Source: Isochrysis galbana
Lineage: Eukaryota > Haptophyta > Isochrysidales > Isochrysidaceae
Length of the DNA stretch: 64,000 nt
Assembly: GCA_018136815.1 (NCBI GenBank)
Contig: CM030935.1
Span: 905,024 to 969,023 of the forward strand
Direction: 5' to 3'
Below, piece by piece: positions 9,357 through 19,170 of the stretch. Below the pieces are notes generated by a model. It ran no database searches. It worked only from the letters and a program-made list of their open reading frames with translations, and had not been told where the DNA came from. Position 1 is the first letter of the stretch. Every line of letters begins with the position of its first letter. Position numbers and translations under genes: made by a program.

Positions 9357-12300
9357 TCAAATATGAGAGGTCCTCCGTTGCGTCGTCGTCGGCCTCGCGC
9401 TGTTGACGTCCCTATGGAACAGCTTTGTCCACGTGTTTCCCGGCAACGAGCCCCACCTGTCGGGCGTGTTGAGCCGCCAGCCTTCTTGCTGTGCGAGATT
9501 CTCCGCAAACAAGTGCATGGAGGCGGCACGCCACGCGCCATCCTTGAGGGGCACAGCCACGTTGAGATATATGTTGGACTGAATAAGCTCTTTAGGAGTG
9601 GCGCCCTCGGCGCAAGCAAAGAACTTACCAAAGTCAACCCCGTGCCTAGCCTCGGCTCCGCTCACGTTAGGCGTCTCGTGCACGAGCAGCAGGTCGGTGC
9701 CGTGGTCGAGCGCCAGCTTGATGTCGCGCGCCAACAACTCGCTCCGCTTACCCGAGGTCCATGTGAGGGCGTTGAGGTACACAAGCATTTGACGACATTT
9801 AAACAGGTCGTTTGGGTTGCCGCTGACTTTCAATGTCTGCCGCTTTCCGCGCCCCAAGACGGTGTGCCGCAGCTTCTGAGTGCCAGCGCGAGCAAGGGGC
9901 ACTGGAGTAGACGCGCCCGCCATGGATACAGCTGAATGTTCATATCGCGCCAATTGCGTGGAGGACGCTTGTAGCCCCCGCGGCTTGAGCCCCCCTCGCG
10001 TGGGCGGGTTTTGCACCGGCGACGATAGCATCTCGCCATCATTGGAACTGGCCATCCGCGTCCCTGCGCCCGCCATGCCGGTCGTCTCTAGTTTCCACTC
10101 GAAGAAATCGCTGGCCTCACGGAGCAGCTCAAACGCTCCCACATTGTGCGGCGAGCAGAACAAGTGGAACTCATGCAACCCAAGAAGTGGCTGGAGCGGC
10201 TGGGAGGCCACCTTGCGCTCGCGCTTCCGCACGCTCTTCATGTAGATGGCGTCGTCGCCGGGTAGCACACGCTCTGCGATGAGTCGGAGCGTCACATCCT
10301 GGAATGCGTCGACGCGCGTCCACTCTATGGCGCCGGGTTCGCCAAAGAGGATCGCATCAAGATCTTCGGCCACCGGCCTCTTGGCCACAATGGCCTCACA
10401 CACGTCCTTCCCATGGCCACTAAGAGCGTCCGCCTCCTCGAGCCACCTGGCCGCCTCTTCGGCGAGGATAGAGTCGCCCCAGACCTCGTGATACCGGCGA
10501 TCTGCAGCCTGCAGTGCCGAGAGCACTTCGCCACGAGAGAGAGCCCCCTTGTTCACGGATGTCTCGCAGACCGTGATGATCGACTTGCCAGTAGCAACGG
10601 CACGCAGCAGCTCGCGCATGCAGTTCTGTGACGAAAAATATCCGCTCGAGACGAATACGAGCACGACGTTTGAGCGATCGATATCCTCGCCTCCGCGACC
10701 GTGCTTGAGGTCGTCGACGTCCAGGAAAACCCGAATCTCGGGCATCATCGCCATTAGGCGCTGCTTAAGGATGCGCATCTGGTCCTGCCCACTGATCCAG
10801 ACATGCGAAAGAAAGATGTGGTAGCCGTACGGAACTAGCAGAGCTGGCAGCCGTACCTCCCGGTCATTCTTAAGATAAAGAAGCAGGCGTGCCCGCTTGC
10901 GCGCGCGTTGATGCCTGAGAAGTAGAAGCATACCGAAACCCATCAGCACAACTAGCACTGACATCGAGACGATGATGATGCCGGTCGTCGTGAAGATGAC
11001 CGACTCGCAACGGCCTTGGTCGTAGTTGGCCGTCGACAAGCCGATGCAGCTGAGCGTCGGCGCCACCTCGGTGGCTCCTTGCACCACCTTCAGCTCGAAG
11101 GTGCCGCCGCCGGACTGCAATGGGTCTGGCTGCCACTGGTATTGCATCAGACGCAAGGCGAGGTCGTTCTGGCGGTTGGCGTCATAGGTGACCTCACCGT
11201 AGATAGTTGGGTGGGTGCGCTCTGCGAGATACTCCTTCAGCACTGTCACGTTGGTTGTGGCTGTGGCTTGTATCGCCGTAAGCAGAATTCCTAGTCCGCC
11301 GTATGCGGCAGCATCGACGTAGTCTGGGCTATTGCCGGTAAACTTCTCGAAGGTGGCGGTGTACTCGGCGGCGGATGAGTTGGTCCAAGGGTCGTAAGCA
11401 GCAAAGCGATGGACGTGTGGATTCCACGGGGCGACGCCCGCGACGTAGGCGCGTGTCTCCAACGGCTCGCTGGCAAATTCGGCCTTGTCTACGCAGTTGG
11501 TGAAGACCATGAGCCTCCTGGGCAGTTGCTGACGCACTGCCTCGCGAGCGAGGCTGATGCATGTCTGGATCTCGTACGTTGCTAGCAGGATTAGCGGCTC
11601 TGAGCCGCTGCTCCCAAACATGCTGGCCCAGTTCTTCACCTCGGCCGTGAGATCCGCCTCGCTCGCAAAGCGTGGGACGGTCACGTCGGACAGCAGATTC
11701 ATCCCAAGGTGCTCGATCTCCACGCGCGCACCCTCGCCCCACGATCGCGCCGGTCCAAAGTCTTCGACGAGAAGCGCCACGTCAATCACGTTGTCCGCAG
11801 CAAACTTCCTCAGCACAGTCGCAAAGTACGAGCCACCAGGCGAGAAGATGCCAAAGACGCGCGGCTTGCCAGCGAAGACGGTAGTGGACGAGGCAGCTGT
11901 TGCCATCAACAGGGCATCGGGCACGCTGTGCACTGCGCTCGCCGCGAGGCTGCTCTGTCCTGACCCGAAGGGGCCGAGGAAGAGGCGCACGCCACGTGCG
12001 AGGAGAGAGTAGATGTTGGATTCTGTGATGGTGGAGTCCGAGTAGTCTCCGAGTGTGACGAGCTCGACGCGATGGAGCTGACCATTGACGATGATCCCCC
12101 CGTGCACGTCGTTCACGAAGCTGATGAGCAGCTCCCACGATTCCAACATCGAGCGACCGCGGGCGGACTGCGAGGAGCAGCAATCGATCTGGAGAGAGAC
12201 ACCGATCTGGACTGCAGGGAGGTGGCGGAGCGAGTCGGAGGTGAAGATGAGCGAGGGGACACGCGAGGTGTTGTATGTCTGCTCCCCGATGAACTCGAGC

Positions 12301-12365
12301 GCCGATACGCACCGCCCGGCCAGGCAGAGGGAGAGGGAGAGGGTGAGCCCGGCGCGGGCCACCAT
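9357..12365 (-). CDS. Membrane receptor: periplasmic-binding-type ectodomain, one TM helix, TIR domain
   Basis: Single-exon frame of 1002 residues from ATG 12365 (an upstream in-frame GTG at 12386 is ignored because a clean signal peptide follows this ATG: MVARAGLTLSLSLCLAGRCV). Residues about 25-450 read as a type 1 periplasmic-binding / ANF-receptor ligand-binding fold (IGVSLQIDCCS, FLGPFGSGQSSLAASAV, LLMATAASSTTVF, VFTNCVDKAEF, VDAAAYGGLGI). A TM helix lies at about 456-482 with a basic stop-transfer sequence. Residues about 510-680 are TIR-like: YHIFLSHVWISGQDQ, VFLDVDDL, VVLVFVSSGYFSSQNCMREL. The Glu of CMREL aligns with the Glu that is catalytic in TIR NADases. A further conserved-looking block (LHEFHLFCSPH, later LLLVHETPNV) occupies about 730-1000. 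Inferred job: sensing an extracellular small molecule and signalling through the TIR domain. Ligand and output are unknown. Confidence 0.85.
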   Translation of the reverse strand: MVARAGLTLSLSLCLAGRCVSALEFIGEQTYNTSRVPSLIFTSDSLRHLPAVQIGVSLQIDCCSSQSARGRSMLESWELLISFVNDVHGGIIVNGQLHRVELVTLGDYSDSTITESNIYSLLARGVRLFLGPFGSGQSSLAASAVHSVPDALLMATAASSTTVFAGKPRVFGIFSPGGSYFATVLRKFAADNVIDVALLVEDFGPARSWGEGARVEIEHLGMNLLSDVTVPRFASEADLTAEVKNWASMFGSSGSEPLILLATYEIQTCISLAREAVRQQLPRRLMVFTNCVDKAEFASEPLETRAYVAGVAPWNPHVHRFAAYDPWTNSSAAEYTATFEKFTGNSPDYVDAAAYGGLGILLTAIQATATTNVTVLKEYLAERTHPTIYGEVTYDANRQNDLALRLMQYQWQPDPLQSGGGTFELKVVQGATEVAPTLSCIGLSTANYDQGRCESVIFTTTGIIIVSMSVLVVLMGFGMLLLLRHQRARKRARLLLYLKNDREVRLPALLVPYGYHIFLSHVWISGQDQMRILKQRLMAMMPEIRVFLDVDDLKHGRGGEDIDRSNVVLVFVSSGYFSSQNCMRELLRAVATGKSIITVCETSVNKGALSRGEVLSALQAADRRYHEVWGDSILAEEAARWLEEADALSGHGKDVCEAIVAKRPVAEDLDAILFGEPGAIEWTRVDAFQDVTLRLIAERVLPGDDAIYMKSVRKRERKVASQPLQPLLGLHEFHLFCSPHNVGAFELLREASDFFEWKLETTGMAGAGTRMASSNDGEMLSSPVQNPPTRGGLKPRGLQASSTQLARYEHSAVSMAGASTPVPLARAGTQKLRHTVLGRGKRQTLKVSGNPNDLFKCRQMLVYLNALTWTSGKRSELLARDIKLALDHGTDLLLVHETPNVSGAEARHGVDFGKFFACAEGATPKELIQSNIYLNVAVPLKDGAWRAASMHLFAENLAQQEGWRLNTPDRWGSLPGNTWTKLFHRDVNSARPTTTQRRTSHI

Positions 12366-13670
12366 GGCGCAGAGGGGGGAGGGCACAAAGAGAGTGAACT
12401 GGGTGGCGGCGAGCGGCCGGGCACTCGGCGTTTACGTGAAGAGAATGTGGAGGGGCAACAGAGATGGGAAAGCAACCGACGGCGATGAGGGCGTGACGAG
12501 GTGTGTGCCTCTCTGGCAGGGGGGGAGGGGGGGGGGGAGTGAGAAGAGAGGGGAGTGTGAGGAGATGAGCATGTTGATGGAGAGACCACGGGTCAGTAGC
12601 GCAGAGAGAGAGAGAAAGAGGAAGAGAGGAAGAGAGAGAGTGTGTGACGGTGAAGCAACCCACAGAACACAGCGGCCCCGCCCCCCCCCCCCCTCCGGCT
12701 TTCCTCCCCTAGCGGCCCCCTCCCCTTCAGCCCCCCGCGCGGGGGGGGGGGGGGCCAAAGCGCGAGGCGCCGGACGGAGAGCCGAAGAAACGGTCGGTCC
12801 GCTCTCTTCGTTGGCGCGGGGGCGAACGCCCGCCCTCGGACTCCCGCGCGGGGGGAGGGGGGGGGGGCGGCGGAAGGGGGGGGGGGGGGGGGCGCCCTTC
12901 AAACGCAAGCACCAGCAGAGGTGGGGAAGAAACCAGAGTCTCCCCTGTCTGTGTATCTCTCCAGGTGGAGGGTATCTAGAGACAGTACAAAGTACAGACA
13001 GTCTAGAGTAGAAAACGGGGAAATTACTTCTATCTAGGCTCTACTTCAGAGCCTCGGAACGGACAATCATCCTGCGCAGCGAGCACGCGCCGGCGCGCCG
13101 GCGCCGATGGCTCCAGGACCTAGATGCTGGATGCTGGGAAATACAGAGCTACACAGCGCCTTGTCAATTCCTCGCGCCGGCTCAATCCCAATCCCTTCGG
13201 CACCTGTCCTTCGCAGCCGGGGGGGCTGTGGAGGCTGAGGCATGGCTCCGAGACAGGCTAGGAGGTCGAGGCTGACTGGGAGCGAGCCTCCTGCGCGCCC
13301 AGACCCGCACTCGCCGCGCGATAGCCCGACAGCTGGAGCCAGCGCATCGCGCGGCGACGACGTCGACGAGCGCGCAGATGTCCTTCGCACCCCTGGCGGG
13401 GAGAGCGCGGCGCCCGCGCGGCGCGAGCGGCGATATGCAGGCCCCTCCATATCATATGCAAGCGGCCATTGCGCCTCGGCAGAGGAGGGGGTCAAGGAAC
13501 GTGCGTTCCGGGCCATCATCTGCTAGCTGGTACTGGCACCACCCACAAGCCGATCGCTCGGTGCTGCGCTCCAAAGCCCAGTGGGCTGCGGAGTTTGAGG
13601 TTTGAGGTGGACTCGCGACGATTCGACCACTGGGAGAAGCGGCTCGACGCAGAAACACTCCGACCGCATC
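12366..13670. other. Receptor upstream region and low-complexity DNA; no gene seen
   Basis: 12366-12660 is the receptor 5' flank, with CT-rich sequence on the coding strand. 12660-12895 is a block of long poly-C and poly-G runs listed separately. From 13000 to 13670 there are GC-rich open frames on both strands without a motif; none can be supported as a gene. Confidence 0.4.
12679..12893. repeat. Poly-C / poly-G homopolymer block
   Basis: Contains C13 at 12679-12693 (approximate), then several G runs, including an almost unbroken run of about 20 G at 12870-12892. Such runs can form G-quadruplexes and are hard to assemble, so their exact length is uncertain. Confidence 0.85.
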
Positions 13671-14720
13671 AAAAAAAAACCTTCTAAAGATTCGGGGCTA
13701 CACACCCACTGATTACAGCACTCCCCTTCTCTATTCACACCGCCCTTATCTTCCCTCCCTCCACCTCTTCCCCTGCCCCCCTTCTTTCCTTTTTCATCGG
13801 TTTCCGGGGTCCGGCCACGGTGCGCTACCTGAGGCCTGCTTCAGAGTGTGGGGTCCGGGCAGGCCTGTTGATGTTGTCGTTGACGTCGCGCGTGCCTACC
13901 TGGCCGCGCTGTGTGCGTTCGGGTTGAGTCTAGCTTCTGTTGTTTCCAGCAGCAACCTCGAGTGGTGTGTCGGTGTTTCAGTAACCTTTGTCCTCATGAT
14001 CCTTAGTTTCCTCGACAGCGTATGCGATCTTCAGCTTGGTGGCTAGTGCCACTAGCTCCACGCTGGGCTTAAGACCGCCTTCGCCTTTGTCGTTTCTGTT
14101 GAAAACGGGTCTCAAGTCGTTCATGTCTATCCTTTTCTTGGGCTGTCTCCCCATGCCCGCTTGGGCGGTTCTCGCCGAGTCCGTCTCTTGAGCGAAGAGG
14201 AGTGCTTTACTTAGCGTGGTGTATCGTTCTATTATTCTTATCAGTATTGATTCTTCTGAGAAGTTTATGCCGTCGTAATGTATTCTATAGAATTCCGTGA
14301 TTATGTACCTCCACGCCAGTAGGTATAACATGCATAGCGCTTTCGGGGCGTCTCCCTTCGGAAATATGAATAGGTTGTCTATAATTGTTTCATCCCTGCT
14401 CCTTCCCATCTTGCATCTTGGGTGAGAAGCGTGCGACTTTGTTCAACTCGCCGAGAATGTTAGTTATCCCGGGGCACTCGCCCAAGTGTGTCGAGGATTC
14501 GTCCGTTTCTCCACATATGCGGCACGTGTTGGCCCTGTCCGGGAAGCGGTTATACGTGCCCACTCGCCTGTGTGTGATATGTTTGAAATGAAGGTGCATG
14601 TCCCGCGCCGTTATCATTGGCGAGGTGTATAGCTTATAGCTTCGCCAGGTGCGCCCATGTATCTATGGGTAGTCGGAGTTTTTCCCCCCACTTGGTGTCG
14701 AAGCGAAGCTCGTTTCCTCT
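13671..14720 (-). pseudogene. LINE 3' part: ORF2 C-terminus with zinc motif, and 3' UTR
   Basis: Minus strand. Around 14390-14690 it encodes KHITHRRVGTYNRF and CRICGETDESSTHLGECPG, a CxxCx7-8HxxxC zinc motif typical of LINE ORF2 C-termini, continuing as ALCMLYLLAWRYIITEFYRI to a stop at 13978. The same block occurs at 46480-46830 (KHITHRRIGTRNRF, CRLCGKYHESSTHLARC). The frame shifts once near 14400. The 3' UTR ends in a T9 run (13671-13679 as A9 on the plus strand) after CTTTAGAAGG, like the LINE at 47400. This is the 3' end of the same element whose RT lies at 15611-16857; the two parts are separated by inserted DNA. Confidence 0.75.
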
Positions 14721-15610
14721 TTGGAAACGAGCTCCGGAGGCGCACCGGCGGCTAGCGCGGCGCACGGCTCATCCGGGGAGCCCGGAACGGGCTCATCGGG
14801 AGAACGGGGAGGGCAAATGACGGGCATGTGAAATTGACGGGGAAGTGACACGGAACGCGAATCGGAGGGACGGAGGACGTAGAAAAGGGCGCGGCGAGCA
14901 GATACCGCTGACTTGGGACTCGCAGGGACTCGTAGACTCGAAAGGATGACTCGGAAGACTCGGGGCTTGGGGGTACTCAGGGGGCTGCAGGTCACCAACA
15001 GGCGATACAGGGGGTAAAACCACACAAACCAACACTCTGCACTCAAACATTCACGGTAACAGGCCGGAAACATACGTTAAACGAACCCCCTCTGGTGAGC
15101 AGATTCAGGAGCGCCCACCAGAAAAAGAGGAGAGAGAGAGAGAGAGAGCGAGAGAACGAGGGCTCGGGGTCAAAACACAATTCGGACTCCGGCTCGGACT
15201 ACAGAGTAATATCCAGTGCCCTCGCGAGTCCTGCCTCGAGTCTCGCGAGGCAGCGCCGAAGGACGCTGAAGGAAGCGCTGCGGGACAGCGCTGAAGGACG
15301 CCGAAGGACGCAGAAGGACACTGAAGGACGCTGCAGGACGCGCTGCGGGACATCGCTGACGGACAGGGGGGGGCGCTGAGAGACACTGGGAGACGCTGAG
15401 GGACGCTGGGGAACGCTGAGGGACGCGCTGGGGGACTTTCGCGCGGGGGGGGTTGAGGGAAGAGAAGACGGCGTCTCAACGCGCGGACGCGGAAGAGAGC
15501 CGCCGTCTCGGCGCGCGGAGGGGGGGGCGGCGGAGGAGGGGAAGGAAATCTGCGGAGGGGGGGGGGAAGGACCGCCGTCTCGGCGCGCGGAGGGGGGCGG
15601 GGGTGTTTTC
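14721..15610. repeat. Insertion inside the LINE: hairpin and GGACGCTGA-type minisatellite
   Basis: Flanked on both sides by minus-strand LINE ORF2 sequence. Near its left edge AGCTCGTTTCC-TCTTT-GGAAACGAGCT forms a perfect 11-bp hairpin (14707-14733). 15248-15430 is a degenerate minisatellite of about 10-11 bp units (CTGAAGGACG and variants such as CTGCGGGACA). 15480-15600 holds at least two copies of a unit containing CCGCCGTCTCGGCGCGCGGA and a G run. Part of the LINE between the RT C-terminus and the zinc block is missing, so this may be a replacement rather than a simple insertion. I recognise no coding function. Confidence 0.55.
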
Positions 15611-16857
15611 GCTTCGTGGTCTTTGAATACGTTGTGAATGGCGTTGCATTCGAGCTTGTTCCATAGCTTCGCCCACGTGGGGTTCAGCCTGAGGCCCGGG
15701 TGCGTCGGGCTGCCCCACATGGGTTGTGAGAGTACTCCCTCCCTGCTTATTTTTATTTAGGGACGTGAGTTCTAGTTCGCGAATGTTGTTTAGTGCCTGT
15801 TTCCAGAACGCAGGGAGTTTGCTTGTGCCCGCTATCCCGTCGGTGAGCTTGTTCGTGGGGATTGTCGAGAGAACCGCTGCTCTTCCCAGGTTCGTGCGGC
15901 AGAACCAAGCATCTAGCACCTGCTTCCATTGTGCCTGGCGTGCGTCTAAGTAATTCAGGATCCATTTGGCCTGTAGTGCTTTGACGTGGACGTGGTTTCC
16001 CCAATCTAGCAGGCCTAACCCCATATGGGGCCCATCCTCCGAAGCGTTTTTAATTGGGATTTCGGGGTGTTTCACCCATTGTAGCCTCCGTCCGGTGTGC
16101 TCGTTAGTCCACATGATTCTATCCACTGATCGTTTTATCGACGTATGGAACGATCTTGGGGCTGCAAGTGTTTGTAACCAGTATCTAGGAATAGAGTATA
16201 TGAGGAAGTTAGCTACCTTCGTTTTTCCGTGTATAGACATATTGTTCGTTATCGTTATCGGTGCGTATATAGTGGTTTTTTTCTCTATCTTGTCGGCTAG
16301 TTTACGCCAGAACTCTTTGATGGCTTGGGGTCCCCCGAGGGGGACTCCCAGGATGGTCGCGTATTCGCTACTTTTCAGCCACTTGTATCTTTGGAATCTT
16401 CCGGGTGGGCGTTTTCTCTTCAGGGAGCCCATCCTCAATCCCTCGAACTTTTGGTCGTTGGGTTTACCGCACGAGGCCGCCGCGTATCTTTCTACCCATC
16501 TCAGGGAGCGCGCCAGGCTGTTGTAGTCTGCTGCTAAGAGTTGTGTATCGTCTGCGAACTGGCTTATCTTGAGCTCGGCTCCGTTTACTATGATGCCCTC
16601 TATGTCGTCGTCTTCGTTTATCACTCTTGTGAGGGCTTCCGCCGTCAGGAGGAAGGCCAATGGTGAGAGCGGGCATCCCTGGGGGACTCCACTCGCTACG
16701 TTGAATGGGAAGCTTCTTCCCCCATTCGCTTTTATGTATCGGATAGGTTTGGCCTCGGAATTCGTCAGGGCCTTTGCGTACTTTCGGAAGTTCCCTCCGA
16801 ATTTGAGTTTTTCGAGGACCAGGTGATAGAACTCTGTCGCATTCGCGATGTCTCAGA
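15611..16857 (-). pseudogene. LINE ORF2 reverse transcriptase, C-terminal half
   Basis: Minus strand. From about 16850 it reads LEKLKFGGNFRKYAKALT, GVPQGCPLSPLAFLLTAEAL (RT block with the PQGxPLSP signature), then ISQFADDTQLLAADYNSL (the FADD catalytic motif) and a thumb / C-terminal region (NFLIYSIPRYWLQTLAA; QAKWILNYLDARQAQWKQVL). One frame change lies near 16660. 15611-15720 encodes TWAKLWNKLECNAIHNVFKD, also found in the fragment at 33.5 kb. Known role: RT of a non-LTR retrotransposon (target-primed reverse transcription). The N-terminal RT motifs and endonuclease are not adjacent; a piece with DWEKAFDRV is at 17767-17854. The element is broken and immobile. Confidence 0.85.
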
Positions 16858-17008
16858 GGCAAAATGAAATAACAGTAAAAGAGAAACAGTAAAACAGTAA
16901 AAAGAACAGAGGAAGAAAGAAGAAGAAAAGTGAAAAAGAAGAGAAAAAAAACCCAGAGTATATAGGGCGGTTCTCAGCCCTTCCCCTAGGCCCTATGGCT
17001 ACGTAAAC

Positions 17009-17082
17009 TCTCGCGTGGCATAGTGGTTCAACCCACCGCCTCCACCAACCTTTTGCTCTGGGTCGCGAGTTCGAGTCCGGAC
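17009..17082 (+). other. tRNA-like sequence with Pol III A- and B-box matches (tRNA relic or SINE head)
   Basis: TGGCATAGTGG at 17016-17026 is an exact-looking A box and GAGTTCGAGTCC at 17067-17078 a near-exact B box, about 51 bases apart. Flanking CTCTCG (17009) could pair with CGGGAG (about 17081) as an acceptor stem. A regular anticodon stem-loop and T-stem cannot be drawn cleanly, so a functional tRNA is unlikely. It lies in DNA inserted within the LINE and is followed by a second B-box-like GCAGTTCGAGCCC (17094). A SINE head or tRNA pseudogene is the better reading. Confidence 0.4.
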
Positions 17083-17119
17083 GGGAGCGCTTTGCAGTTC
17101 GAGCCCCGCTCCTTCTCCT

Positions 17120-17285
17120 CTCCGCTCTTCTTCTACAGTTAAATTCCGCACTCTTCTTCTACCATTAAAAATTCCACGCTCTTCTTCTACGGTAAAAATC
17201 CTGCCTCTTCCTACTGTTAAAATATCCTACCTTCCTACTGTTAAAATTCTGCACTCCGTCTACTGTTAAAAATCCTGCCTCCGTC
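17120..17285. repeat. Degenerate tandem repeats (CTTCTTCTACxGTTAAAA type)
   Basis: About six imperfect copies of a 25-35 base unit combining CT-rich DNA, CTACxGTTAAAA and ATCCTGCCTC. They vary in length and composition. No coding content. Confidence 0.6.
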
Positions 17286-17432
17286 GCCTTGCCAAGACAT
17301 TTCCTCTGCCTTCCTGCCGACTTCCTTGCCAGTTCCTTCCGCCCCGGTTTCCCGCTTGTCTGCAAATCGGTTTCACCGCATTACGACCAAGCTTAGTGGG
17401 GAAACTCCTCGTCCAGTTCCGTTACCCGAAAA

Positions 17433-17699
17433 TCTCGTTCATCTCGTCGGGCCCTCGGGCCATCTCGTTCATCTCGTCGGGCCCTCGGGCCATCTCGTTC
17501 ATCTCGTCGGGCCCTCGGGCCATCTCGTTCATCTCGTCGGGCCATCAAGGCCATCTCGTTCATCTCGTCGGGCCATCAAGGCCATCTCGTTCATCTCGTC
17601 GGGCCATCAAGGCCATCTCGTTCATCTCGTCGGGCCATCAAGGCCATCTCGTTCATCTCGTCGGGCCATCAAGGCCATCTCGTTCATCTCGTCGGGCCA
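17433..17699. repeat. 30/31-bp minisatellite
   Basis: Three 30-bp units (17433-17522), starting CTCGTTCATCTCGTCGGGCC and ending CTCGGGCCAT, are followed by five 31-bp units in which the end is ATCAAGGCCAT, then a partial unit and decayed copies to about 17760. The repeats are contiguous without unique spacers, so this is not a CRISPR-like array. All frames across it give the same HLVGPSG / FISSGH repeats and are spurious. Confidence 0.95.
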
Positions 17700-17766
17700 T
17701 CTCGTTACATCTCGTCGTCGGGCCATCAGGCCATCTCGTTACATCTCGTTCACCTCGTTACAATCC

Positions 17767-17854
17767 AAGTTGCGGCTTTGATTTCCACAAACTCCCAGTT
17801 GACTCTGTCGAAAGCCTTTTCCCAGTCAAGTGCAAGGAGGAGTCCTGGCTCGGT
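17767..17854 (-). pseudogene. LINE reverse-transcriptase fragment (DWEKAFDRV motif)
   Basis: The minus strand encodes LLLALDWEKAFDRVNWEFVE, the RT block that precedes PQGxPLSP in LINE reverse transcriptases. It is separated from the rest of the RT (ending at 16857) by about 0.9 kb and is cut on its upstream side by the LTR-type repeat that begins at 17855. It is part of the same broken minus-strand LINE. Confidence 0.7.
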
Positions 17855-19170
17855 TGCAGCGTTGAGTCCTGCGGTCTGCCGCGCCGGCCGCCGATTCTAC
17901 ACCTTATCGTCCGGACGGGTGTGGTACCCACTGTCTCTTCGATCTTCGCGCACTATTCTTATAGTTCGTCGTTCGTCGTTCGTTCTTCGATTCTTCGATT
18001 CCCGATTCTCGTCGTTCCGCGTTCTTACCGTTCTTCGTTTCTCGTTCTCGATTCTCGATTCTCGTCGTTCCGCGTTCTTATCGATCCTCGATTATTCGTA
18101 TCTCGGTCGTCACGTCTTCCGTCGTGTTTCGGCGTTTAGCGCGCGGCTCTCCATTCGAATTTATTGTTTCATTCTTCATTCGCTCTTCGCTCTTCGGTCT
18201 CGTTCCGGATTGCTCTTCTGCCTTTCTCGTGGCTTGTTCGGAGCTCTCCGCTATCCGTTAGGTTCTCTTCTTTCCTCGCGGGACGCTCGATCCTAGCAGG
18301 GGGGTGTCGCATTCGCGAATCGACACTCGTTAGGCTTCTCTTCTCTTCGTCGCTCGGTATTTATCGTTGTAATTCTCTGCTTTCTCTCGTTCTCGGTCAA
18401 AAGCTTCGCTTGGATGCATGGGATCGTGGCTTGTGGAGCGCCCTCTCTCTTTCTCTCGAAAGAGAAGGGAAATTTCCCCACCTTTCTTCCTCGCAGGTCG
18501 CAGGCGCCTCGCAAATAGGTTTAATTTGCTATCTCTACAGCGGTTCTTTATCTGCTTCTGGGGGCAATCAGGTTTAATTTGTGCGACCTCTTCGTATCTC
18601 CCCCTTAGGCACATCGCACTTCTCTCGTCTTATTCGGTAGGTCTCTTAGAATCCTGCGTAGCAAGATTGCCTCTCGTTTCCGTTATTTATGGTGCGATTC
18701 CCGTGCCAGACAAGATCGAAGATCGCCGACAAATCGCCCTTTGATCGTCGTCCGTCGTTGTCTGATCGGAGTGTTTGGGTTTGATTTCAGTCGAGTTATG
18801 TGAGAAAGTCGTGGGGCGAGAGTCGGAGTGTTTTCCTGGGTGTCTCTGTCCGTCGTCCTGTCGTCAGTCGTCATCCGTCGCTCTCGCTCTCGTCGCCCTC
18901 GCTCTCGTAACACTCATACCCTACAACCTCGCCTCGCCTCGCCAGCCCCTGCCATCACAGCCCTCCTCTCACTCACCCTCGCCTCTCGCCGCTCGTTCGA
19001 TGTCGCTCTCGCCGCCGTCCTCGCCCTCGCCCAAGCCCGCCTGCCCGCCTTCCTCTGCTGACGGGCTTCAGCCCGTCAGCATCTCCGAAGTCGTCCCCTC
19101 AGCCGCGCCTGCCGCCGGCATGCCTCCTTCCTCATTGCCCTCAGCCCCTATGGGCCACTCCAATTCGTCA
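17855..19170 (+). mobile_element. Solo LTR (or LTR plus leader) of the Ty3-type family, copy 1
   Basis: Shares essentially its whole length with 43040-48166 (once the LINE insertion there is removed) and partly with 34758-35119. It begins TGCAGCGTTGAGTCCTGCGG and ends CAATTCGTCA; both full copies stop being similar at the same point, giving TG...CA ends. It contains the landmark GGTGTCGCATTCGCGAATCG and TCGAAAGAGAAGGGAA. A TGGTGCGATTCCCG string at about 18691 would make a good tRNA primer-binding site, so the true LTR might end near 18690 and the rest be leader. It is inserted within the minus-strand LINE RT. Confidence 0.7.

Noticed and set aside
11782-12663. 293-codon minus frame overlapping the receptor start
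   Set aside because: Shadow of the receptor coding DNA extended into CT-rich flank.
13067-13526. Overlapping frames on both strands near 13.1-13.5 kb
   Set aside because: GC-rich DNA gives open frames in all phases; none has a family motif.
17433-17760. Regularly spaced repeats resembling a CRISPR array
   Set aside because: Units are contiguous without unique spacers; it is a minisatellite in a eukaryotic genome.
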